Of a stretch of DNA of 64,000 nucleotides, positions 56,335 to 64,000 are shown one piece after another. Location: positions 43,339,598-43,403,597 of the forward strand of contig OX123182.2 in the NCBI GenBank assembly GCA_944739405.2, in the 5' to 3' direction. The notes beneath the pieces are model-generated. The model searched no databases, was not told where the DNA came from, and saw nothing but the letters and a program-made list of their open reading frames with translations. This DNA is from Euclidia mi (taxonomy: Eukaryota; Arthropoda; Insecta; Lepidoptera; Erebidae). Position numbers and translations under genes: made by a program. Position 1 is the stretch's first letter, and each line of letters opens with the position of its first letter.

Positions 56335-56967
56335 AAGAATTGTGACTTTTTTTTTTTTTGGTGTCGGGTTGGAAAATCCTCATGGAGTCCCTCCGCCCTG
56401 GGGGATGGGCGAAGGAGGGGACTGTCAGACTCTTACTGACTAAAAACCGACCCGTGTGCCTCATGTACCCGTGTGTCGGAGGGTCGGGTTTCGCCCAAGC
56501 ATACGTCGCAACCCCCCGACGGGTATTGGCTCGCCAGATGGCCCGGCGGGCCCCGAACAAAACCCCCTTGGCGGCGGATGATGGTGTTGGGCTCCGCCGC
56601 CAAAACACCAAGCGGCCGCAGAGGATAGGGAGGACGGCAACGCAACACCGCATCTCCTCTTCCTCTGCGGCCCCACCGCGACGCATCGAATGGTGCGCCC
56701 CCATTTGGTCGCGGGAGATAGGGCGCGCGGCAACGCAACACCGACACGTCTCTCCTCCCGCGACCACGCCCGACTGCGAGGGACAGACAGAACTGTCCCC
56801 CGCACCCGCACCGTTGGACGCATCCTGCGCAGGCCCCTCCAAGCCCACGCGGAGCGTCCCCTCCTGGATCCCTCTTAGCTTCACCGCGGGTGACCAATCC
56901 ACGGTTACTGAGCCCCGCCACCACGACAAGGTGGAGATCCCACGGGGGGGGGGGGGGAAGAATTGTG
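56335..56967 (-). mobile_element. GC-rich retroposed element, copy B, with 10-bp TSD
   Basis: Partner of 9002-9614. Exact repeats aagaattgtg at 56335-56344 and 56958-56967 flank a 613-bp GC-rich block that has a T run (A tail) on the left and so lies on the minus strand. The 5' junction is a run of 14 G on the plus strand (56944-56957), absent in copy A. Long overlapping frames on both strands (for example 56333-57037 minus and 56358-57056 plus, both over 230 codons) reflect GC content and show no domain. Confidence 0.88.
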
Positions 56968-57094
56968 CCCTAGACCAACGCCGCCTTAACAGTAAAAATG
57001 ATTTCCTAGGAAACAGTGTGAAAAATTTTACTGTCATTCTTCTCGTTATTTTTTAATAACGGGTTACAATAAAATAAAACTTCACAAACAAACT

Positions 57095-57271
57095 TGTGTT
57101 TCTGTAGTAGACGTAGTAGCAAAGGTAGGCCGCGGCCGTCCGCAAGGTGGACTGACGATCTTATTGAGATCGCTTACAGCGGAAGGATGCGGGTGGCTCA
57201 AGATCAGTCTATGTGGAAAGCCTTGGGAGAGGCCTATGTCCAGCAGTGCACGTCTTTCGACTGATATGATG
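57095..57271 (+). pseudogene. RTE-like LINE 3' tail
   Basis: One frame reads RPSARWTDDLIEI, then MWKALGEAYVQQCTSFD, ending at a TGATATGATGG 3' end. It is the same family as 240-722, truncated to the last 50 or so codons. Confidence 0.8.
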
Positions 57272-57295
57272 GAATAATAACACTAGTAACATTTT

Positions 57296-57670
57296 TTGCA
57301 TAACGCTTGTAATACTAATGTGATAATTTCCGAAGTACCATATAGCAAATTCTTAAACGAGCGAAAGTTAAATTATGAAATTCAATTTGTATGTTCTAAC
57401 TACACTAATCACTGTACATATATTGACTTGAATTACTTTAGTATTTTACCAGTATTACGCTCATTTGTGCTTCATATATGTCGTTCTCTTCTTAGAGAAA
57501 TACTTCATATCGACTATAAATTACAATATGACCTATACACCCATACCCATTATGACAATCCGGAACATAACCTGCCTTTGTTGATAAATAAATGTACTCA
57601 AACTGATACACCCTTAGAATATGTAAAAGATGCTTCTACGCCACAAAAATCAGAAGATTTTTTTCGATAA
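57296..57670 (+). pseudogene. upstream frame, possible ORF1 end
   Basis: This frame of about 124 codons overlaps the RT frame by 41 bases in another frame, the arrangement of ORF1/ORF2 in jockey elements. It lacks the CCHC knuckles of an ORF1 protein, and its first codon is TTG rather than ATG. The last part (NKCTQTDTPLEYVKDAS) has ORF1-tail-like composition. Identity is inferred from position only. Confidence 0.35.
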
Positions 57671-59321
57671 TAAATATTTAAACATTCTTCACCAGAATAT
57701 AAATGGTCTAGTATCTAAGTCGGATCTTTTAGCAGTATCTCTTGTTGAATATAAAAATGACATTGACGTTTTGTGTATAACTGAACACAACATGGTGACC
57801 TCTGATAAGGACTCGTTATATATTAGTAATTATAAACTTGTTTCATTGATAGCAACGAAAGTTCTCAAATATGTGTCTATTAAGCTATCACATGTATTAT
57901 GTCACATAATAAATCTATGCATAGCACAAGGTATTTTTCCGAACAAACTGAAACTAACAATCATTAAGCCACTATTTAAGAAAAATAATAAAAGTGACAT
58001 GAGTTGCTATCGACCAGTTGCTCTTGTGCCAGTTCTTTCAAAAGTTTTTGAGAAAATTATTCATGACAGTATTTATAACTACTTCGAAATGAACCATTTA
58101 TTTTGTGAAGAACAGGTTGGCTTCAGAAAGAAGAAATCAATTGATATGGCTTTTTATACATTTCTAAGGAAAATTTTAACTGAAATGGATAAAGGCAAAC
58201 AGGCATGTGCACTTTTCATGGACTTATCCAAAGCCTTTGATTGTGTCGAGCATAAATTACTATTAAAAAAGCTCTATGCATACGGCGTAAGAGGAAATGC
58301 CTATGATTTAATTAAATCTTACTTAGCTGATAGATCACAAATAACACAAATAACTAGGATATGTCCTATTACTAAAAAAGCCACAGTATATACTTCAGCA
58401 AGTAGAACAGTCATGTTGGGTGTGCGGCAAGGTAGTGTGTTGGGCCCACTGCTTTTTAATATATATATTAATGATTTCCCAAAAGTGACAAATTATAACA
58501 CAATATTATTTGCTGACGACAGTACGATTATATTTACTGGAAAAAACAAGCTACACATAGAGCAAGAAATTAATTTGACATTGAATAATATTATTAATTG
58601 GTTGACATTAAATAATCTGAATATTAATTTAGGTAAAACTCATTTTATGACATACAGAAATAGACTAAGTAAATTGACGAACATGGATATTCGGTATTTG
58701 GACCAAAAAATTGAGGAAGTAGGGGTTACGAAGTTTTTAGGCTTAAATATTGATAATAACCTTAACTGGAAACAGCATATTGAAACATTGTGCCTCAAAC
58801 TAAATACATATGCATATGCACTTTATAGGTTAAAGAAAACAGCGAGTATTACAGCTGTTTTAACAGCTTATTATGGGTATGTTTACTCTCTTCTAAGGTA
58901 TGGTGTTATGTTCTGGGCCAATTCTACTGATAATGAAACTGCATTTAAGGCGCAAAAGAAATGCATACGGGCAATATTTAGTATTAAAACTACAGATAGT
59001 TGTAAATCATATTTTATACATTTTAAAATTCTAACGCTACCATGCATTTACAAATTGGAAACTGTCGTATTTGTGCGCAAAAATATTAATCTATTTAAAA
59101 ACCTTAACAGTAAGAGGCGAGACTTGGAAATATGTATGCCCAGAAATAAAACAGCCCTATTAAACAAGAGTGCACTTTGCATGGCTGTTCGATTGTATAA
59201 TCGTTTACCTAAGACAGTGCTCGATATCTCAGATAGCGTGTATACATTCAAAAATAAAGTGAAACAAATATTACTTAAAAAGCGTTACTATTCGGTAAAC
59301 GATTATTTAATTGATAAATAA
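57630..59321 (+). CDS. jockey-like ORF2 with endonuclease start fused to RT
   Basis: A 563-codon frame from ATG. Residues 10-60 carry the first part of an AP-type endonuclease: ILHQNINGLVSKSDLL (metal-binding Asn) and DIDVLCITEHN (catalytic Glu). Around residue 70 the sequence switches directly into the RT region, so most of the endonuclease, including the later Asp/His residues, is deleted in frame. The RT then runs complete: CYRPVALVPVLSKVFEKII, LFMDLSKAFDCVEHKLLL, GVRQGSVLGPLLFNIYIND, FADD at residues 294-297 and a C-terminus ending KRYYSVNDYLIDK. No stops or frameshifts follow the junction. An RT without nuclease could act only at pre-existing nicks; activity is untested. Confidence 0.88.
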   Translation: MLLRHKNQKIFFDNKYLNILHQNINGLVSKSDLLAVSLVEYKNDIDVLCITEHNMVTSDKDSLYISNYKLVSLIATKVLKYVSIKLSHVLCHIINLCIAQGIFPNKLKLTIIKPLFKKNNKSDMSCYRPVALVPVLSKVFEKIIHDSIYNYFEMNHLFCEEQVGFRKKKSIDMAFYTFLRKILTEMDKGKQACALFMDLSKAFDCVEHKLLLKKLYAYGVRGNAYDLIKSYLADRSQITQITRICPITKKATVYTSASRTVMLGVRQGSVLGPLLFNIYINDFPKVTNYNTILFADDSTIIFTGKNKLHIEQEINLTLNNIINWLTLNNLNINLGKTHFMTYRNRLSKLTNMDIRYLDQKIEEVGVTKFLGLNIDNNLNWKQHIETLCLKLNTYAYALYRLKKTASITAVLTAYYGYVYSLLRYGVMFWANSTDNETAFKAQKKCIRAIFSIKTTDSCKSYFIHFKILTLPCIYKLETVVFVRKNINLFKNLNSKRRDLEICMPRNKTALLNKSALCMAVRLYNRLPKTVLDISDSVYTFKNKVKQILLKKRYYSVNDYLIDK

Positions 59322-59572
59322 TATAATGTAAGCATGTGCATATTTAATTAATAATAAATAAACTTTAATTCAATTTAATTCATATTCAAGTAATAATTAT
59401 ATAAACAGCATGTATTTATGAATTTTCTGAATGTAATCCATATTATTTCTTGTGCTAATTTTGCATGCTGCTGTGACAGCGGAATATGATGAGACAAATA
59501 TCATTGTAAGAGCTTTTATACTTACTCATGTTCTGCAAAAATAAAGATTTGAATTTGAATTTGAATTTGAAT

Positions 59573-60428
59573 AATAAAGTAGTCAAGAAAATATAACGTT
59601 AATATTAGGTCACTTAGGTTTGTGACAAGATTTTAGTCATAATATTTAGGAACCTCTATTTGTTTATAATATGAACCCTGCCAAATTAGTCTCTAGTAGT
59701 GTAATTTTCTACATAGAAATATTTAGAAAATAAGCTTTATTAACGGGTACATTGCTTCATGAAATACCTTTAATTTAGCTCTTAATTAACCTCAGCAGGT
59801 CTTTGTACTTAATATTTCAATTGTACACTCAATGTTACTACCAAATAGGAAGCAAAATTAGTACGCTAAATATTACTTCACTGGTAGATATAATTATATT
59901 TAGATATATATATGCCTTTTGTAGATAGTCGCATAATATTTTCGACAATAAACAAGTACTGAAGATTAATCAGAAAATTATTGTATTATAATATAAATGT
60001 AATGCATGCTTTCAAGGGTTTTACTGCAAGAACTTAGAGAATGAAGATCATTAAAGTGTGTGTTAATATTGGTATGTTGCAAAACAAACATTATTTATAT
60101 ACGTTTGTATCTAGCTCAATATGATGGTGATTACTATGTTTCTGTTACTATTTGATACATTTTTATATTGTGACTATACTAACAAAACTGTATAATAAAA
60201 TTCCAAAATCTGATTAAAATTGTAGCTCTCATACAGCACAGCTCTCATGTTTTGATTTAAACGCAAACGTATTTTTTAATATATGTAGACTCGGATATCA
60301 TTCGGTAGATCTGTTAAATACACTAAAACTTTGTTTATTAAAGAATCCGTTTGTGAAATATTAAGAAAAAGCCAATTACAAGTGTTCTTCTATTTTTTAA
60401 ACTTAATAGTATTAAGGTTTATTTAAAC
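59573..60428. other. AT-rich stretch, nothing recognised
   Basis: No coding or repeat signal. Confidence 0.4.
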
Positions 60429-60703
60429 TCGATCGGCGATAGCCTAGTGGCGTACGTATGGGACTACTAAGACGATGTTCTCGGGTTCGATCCCCAGGTA
60501 CCCCGGGCAAACACCTCTAACTTTTCGAAGTTATGTGTGTATTAAAAGTGTTAATTATCGCTCGCTTAATAATGTGCTCGGTGGCAATAGGCTCACCCCC
60601 TATAACATTGAGACTGAAACATAACTGGCGAAGTGTATATGTGTAATACATACCTCTGCCTACCCCTTAGGGGAAAAAGGCGTGCAGTTATGTTATGTTA
60701 TAA
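60429..60703 (+). mobile_element. tRNA-derived SINE, near full length
   Basis: A-box TAGCCTAGTGG and B-box GGGTTCGATCCCC form the head. The body includes AACTTTTCGAAGTTATGTGT and CTGCCTACCCCTTAGGGG, and the tail is GTTATGTTATGTTATA. The same family is at 37703-37858 (minus). No exact TSD found. Confidence 0.8.
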
Positions 60704-61008
60704 GCTATGCAAAAGCAAAATGGTTAGACTGCAATATATACTGAACTCACAATGAAAATTGAAACGGTTCATTTGGCTTTGCTAACGAGTAGACATGTGC
60801 GCCGATGCTTATTTGACCGGCGGCGGCGTCTGGTGTAAATTACATATATCGGCGGCGGCGGCGGCGTCATCGGCGTAATCGTCGTGAATGGTGAAACAAT
60901 GTAAAATATGACTGAATTCAAATAAACTACAATTTATTCATTATAAATTATAAATATTATAATTTCAATGACAAAAATTACGTTAAATGTTATTATTATA
61001 TATTAAAA
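60704..61008. other. spacer with CGG microsatellite
   Basis: CCGGCGGCGGCGTC at 60817-60830 and CGGCGGCGGCGGCGGCGTC at 60850-60868 stand out in AT-rich DNA. No gene. Confidence 0.6.
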
Positions 61009-61850
61009 CTAGCTTTAGCCCGCTGCTTCGCAAGTGTAAATCATGATGAGATAAAATATTTTGTACAAACACCCTCCTCAAGGAAGATACATGGTAAATT
61101 TAACCTTCTTGCGCCCAGTAATTTCGGCTGTAATGTGTCTGTCAGTCAGTCAGTAACGAAAAGATTTTATATACACAGATTGAAGTGATTCCATTGAAAA
61201 AATAAAAGTTAATACAAAGTTTGAAGTCAATCTACTGAAAGAATAATAAGTTTCATATACACTTTGACCTCCTATCTTTCCCCCTGAGGGTAGGAATTAA
61301 AAAAAACGAATTCTTAGTGTTCACTATCGGCATTTGAGGAACCAATATACAAAGCTTGAAGTCAACCCACTTGAAGAATAATTTTCGTTTCATACACACT
61401 TTGAACCCCTATCTAAGCCCCTTAGGGGAGTAATATCCAAAGAAACAAATTTTTAGTGTTCATTATCATCATTTGAGAAACCAATATATAAAGTTTGAAG
61501 TCAATCCACTTTGACCCCTATCTTACCCTCTGAGGGCCGAAATTTTTAAAAAACAAATTCTTAGTGTTCACTATCGTCGTTTAAGGAACCAATATACAAC
61601 GTTTGTAGTAAACCCATCAGAGAGATAAAAAGATACATACAAATTTGACTCCCTATTTTACCCCCTTAGGGGAGGAATTTCCAGAAAAATAATTCTTAGT
61701 GTTCACTATCGTCGTTTGAGTAACTAATATACAAAGTTTAGAGTCAATCCATTGAATGTATACAAAGTTTCATACAAACTTTGACCCCCATGCTGCACCC
61801 ACTTTTCCGTGATGCGGGCGCAGGACGAGCGTTATTTCACCATAAACTTG
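61009..61850 (-). mobile_element. Helitron-like element with degenerate ~140-bp tandem array
   Basis: On the minus strand the 3' end reads GAAGCAGCGGGCTAAAG-CTAG before T, a Helitron-like terminus. Inside are at least four degenerate copies of a unit containing AGTGTTCACTATCGTC...CCAATATACAAAGTTTG...ACTTTGACCCC...CCCCCTTAGGGG (plus-strand reading), spaced 108-140 bp. A GTCTGTCAGTCAGTCAG tract is at 61139-61153. The same unit, in the opposite orientation, fills 63715-64000. Confidence 0.7.
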
Positions 61851-62171
61851 CGTTTAACTTTAAACTAACCTTTTGCTGATGTCCAAAAAAATATTTATTA
61901 CCGTCTGAAAAAACAGTACATACATACAGTAACATTTCAATGGATAAACGCAAAATGTTGATGAGTCAGGCGTCTGACATGTTCCAGTACCACAAAACAC
62001 TGCTGACAGCGCATATATCGATAAAAACTGATCAATTGACATATTCATTTGCAATGACGTAAATATATATCTTTGTGCCTTTGCGCTCATTGGATTTTGA
62101 CAGAACTGTCACTAAGTTACGTAGTAGAAATTCTTTGTTTACAAAAAGTCTATATTCTCGGGGCACGGACT
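61851..62171. other. unassigned stretch
   Basis: Overlapping short frames on both strands without domains. Confidence 0.4.
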
Positions 62172-62307
62172 GTATTAGACACCTCTCTATTATCGCGATT
62201 ATTAAATGTTGGTGTTTGTTGCAACACTCCGTTGCTTGCAGCTCTGCTAGCGTCACTTGAGAGGCTGGACAGAAATGCTACAACGCCGATGTGGAGTCAT
62301 CATCAAC
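62172..62307 (+). repeat. dispersed module shared with 27797-27927
   Basis: Same order and orientation: TATTAGACAC, ATTATCGCGATTATTAAATG, CACTCCGTTGCTTGCAGC and GCTACAACGCCGATG. Class unknown. Confidence 0.8.
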
Positions 62308-62704
62308 AGACCTGTTTATAAACTGTCACACTGATAGGCACGGGGCTCTCTATACTCAATAATTTATTATATGCACAATGTTTGCTTCGGTGGTATTTAA
62401 TATATAGGTGTGTACTTAACTATTATGGGCTCTGTATTTCTCTGTACTTGAAGATTGAGTCCATATGAGCCACTACACTGTCGACTTCATATGTTTTTAA
62501 AATAAATAAATCTTTACATAATTTTCATATTGACTTTAATTTTTTTTCTTACTGTATGCCTCTCTTTAACCCTTTTTCTAGACCGCTGATTTCAATCAAA
62601 CAACAAGATAATTCAGACACATCTAGGTATACTAAATGCTCTTCATCCAAGTCGACTTCACGAAATAATCTTTATATATAAAATCCTTGCGTGACTAACT
62701 GACT
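62308..62704. other. AT-rich stretch, nothing recognised
   Basis: No coding or repeat signal. Confidence 0.4.
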
Positions 62705-63617
62705 GGATACAGGTACGGGTTCAGGAGTATTCTCCGAGGACCTAAAGATCAACATCGCAGCACCGCTGGAAGCCTACAACATGGTCTACCAGGCCGAATG
62801 TTTTGCCATAATCCTAGCTGCCACAGCAATCATGGCACGTGAGGTAAGGGAACGATCCATTAGGATCCTCTCAGATAGTAAGGCTGTCCTCTCAGCCCTC
62901 AAAGGCCATACTATCACCTCGGAACTCACGCTTGCCACCAGAAACTAACAGAGGTAGGTAAACAAAACAAATTAACACTGCAATGGTTCAAGGGCCACAG
63001 TGGCTCAAGAGGGAATGACGCAGCCGACGTACTTGCCAGAAGAGGGGCCACTTTAGAGGTGGTGGAACCCGAGCCCATTATTTCCCTTCCTTCTGGTTTT
63101 TATCGCAACCTGAGAAAACCTAAGAACCTAAGAAAGAGAGAACCTAAGAAATAGGACCAGGACCCAACACAACCAGTCCTGGATTGGTATTAAAACATGT
63201 ATGCAGGCCAAGGAGGCTCTTCCCGCAGTAGACGGTGAGATAGCCAAACAAATCCTCCGGCTGTCCAAACAACAAATGCGGACAGTCACGGCCGCCTACA
63301 CAGGACACGGATTCTTTAATAAACACCTATTTCCTATAGGTATCACCGACAGCCCGCTGTGCAGGGCCTGTATGGCAGCAGACGAGACGGCAGCCCACCT
63401 GCTCCTCGACTGCTCTGAGGTCGCACAGTACAGGCAGCAGTACCTGTCCAGATACAGCACCCTGAGCGAAGCAGTGGACCACATCAAGAGTCTGCTGGCC
63501 TTCCTCGAAGAGCTGGGTTGGCTCGAATGACGACACCATTCCCACCCGCACGCAAAATACATGCCAAGACGTGGAGTTGCGGAAACAGCCCGTGCCATCA
63601 AGTATCAAGTAAGTACT
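62705..63617 (+). pseudogene. LINE 3' part: RNase H domain and C-terminal zinc knuckle
   Basis: 5'-truncated ORF2 end of a non-LTR element from one of the RNase H-carrying groups (I/R1/LOA-like). The first frame gives MVYQAECFAIILAATAI and IRILSDSKAVLSALKGH, with the RNase H Glu and Asp. A frameshift near 62925 is followed by LTLQWFKGHSGSRGNDAADV (His and last Asp). A second frame break accompanies a triplicated CCTAAGAA motif near 63117-63150. The last frame, 63201-63530, has LCRACMAADETAAHLLLDC, a CX2CX8HX4C zinc knuckle. The 3' UTR is repeated at 27618. The RT itself is missing, so it is inactive. Confidence 0.85.
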
Positions 63618-64000
63618 GACTGAAAGACACGCTACAGCCGAAACTACTGGTCACAAGAAGATAAAATTTAGCACGTATGTTCCTTGAGGAGTGTAGGGTA
63701 GCACTAAGAAAGGATTTTTGAAAATTCCACCATAAGGGGGTAAAACTGGGGGTCAAAGTTGGTATGAAACTTTTTATTCCTTTAATGGATTGACTCTAAG
63801 CTTTGTATATTAGTTCCTCAAATAACGATAGTGAACACTAAGAATATTTTTTTCTGGAAATTCCTCCCCAAAGGGGGTAAAGTAGGGTCTCAAAGTTTGT
63901 ATGTATCTTTTTATCTCTCTAATGGATTGACTACAAACTTTGTATATTGGTTCCTTAAACGACGATACTGAACACTAAGAATTTGTTTTTTAAAAATGCC
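63618..64000 (+). mobile_element. Helitron-like repeat with ~140-bp tandem array, cut by window end
   Basis: CTGACTGAAAGACACGCTAC and CAGCCGAAACTACTGG lead into units containing AAAGGGGGTAAA...TCAAAGTTTGTATG...TGGATTGACT...GATAGTGAACACTAAGAAT, with a period of about 137 bp. It is the inverted counterpart of 61009-61850 and continues beyond the window. Confidence 0.75.

Larger units (their letters stand above)
57281..59572 (+). mobile_element. jockey-type LINE with internal deletion (third jockey copy)
   Basis: It contains a short ORF1-end-like frame, an ORF2 lacking most of the endonuclease, a short 3' UTR and a tail of GAATTT repeats at about 59551-59570. GAATAATAA occurs near both ends (57271 and 59568) and may be a short TSD, though AT-rich sequence makes chance possible. 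The sequence is distinct from copies 1 and 2. Confidence 0.8.

Noticed and set aside
56333..57056. Overlapping 230-codon frames on both strands
   Set aside because: They come from the GC-rich element, which lacks stop codons by composition, and they run past its TSD into flanking DNA. No domain.
60433..60500. Possible tRNA gene (A and B boxes)
   Set aside because: Boxes belong to a SINE head with SINE body and tail; no acceptor stem.

Overview
The window reads as lepidopteran (moth or butterfly) nuclear DNA. It is AT-rich and has no bacterial-type gene packing. It carries repeat types typical of Lepidoptera: tRNA-headed SINEs with ATG/GAT tails, jockey LINEs ending in GAATTT repeats, RTE-like LINE tails, Helitron-like ends of the CTAG/T type, a Penelope-like element and a BEL/Pao LTR retrotransposon. 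I found no host protein-coding gene that I can name. Almost every open frame with a recognisable product belongs to a transposable element. The window is therefore probably intergenic or a very long intron, with one weak exon-like island at 30672-30760.

Layout: 0-9 kb is AT-rich with an RTE-like tail, a complete SINE with target-site duplication (TSD), a long-TIR MITE (2105-2553) and decayed repeats. 9.0-9.6 kb is a GC-rich retroposed element with TSD. 11.6-15.6 kb holds a SINE remnant, a lepidopteran dispersed repeat and jockey LINE copy 1. 18.7-19.9 kb holds a MITE and a tiny Helitron-like element. 21.0-26.9 kb is a nest: a LINE fragment split by a 5351-bp BEL/Pao element with identical-length 509-bp LTRs and a 5-bp TSD. 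Much of that element's reverse transcriptase is missing, and an 845-bp array of 10-bp units sits in its place. 27-34 kb is mostly unannotatable AT-rich sequence with LINE and SINE scraps. 34.9-37.3 kb is a second LINE type. 37.7-40.1 kb holds SINE fragments. 41.2-44.2 kb is jockey copy 2, inverted relative to copy 1. 47-52 kb holds Helitron-like ends, a SINE, a 120-bp tandem repeat and a Helitron-type helicase C-terminus. 52.7-53.9 kb is a 5'-truncated endonuclease/RT LINE with an open frame and TSD. 55.2-56.2 kb is a Penelope-like GIY-YIG remnant, followed by a second copy of the GC-rich element and another RTE tail. 57.3-59.6 kb is a jockey element whose endonuclease start is fused to the RT. 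60.4-64 kb holds a SINE, Helitron-like arrays and a LINE RNase H/zinc-knuckle end.

The elements do not form a pathway. Their relations are nesting, truncation and shared ancestry. Exact TSDs seen by eye bound six insertions: the SINE at 1167, the GC-rich elements at 9016 and 56345, BEL/Pao at 21414, the LINE at 32083 and the LINE at 52681. Family names rest on protein motifs and on remembered lepidopteran repeat patterns; no database search was run.
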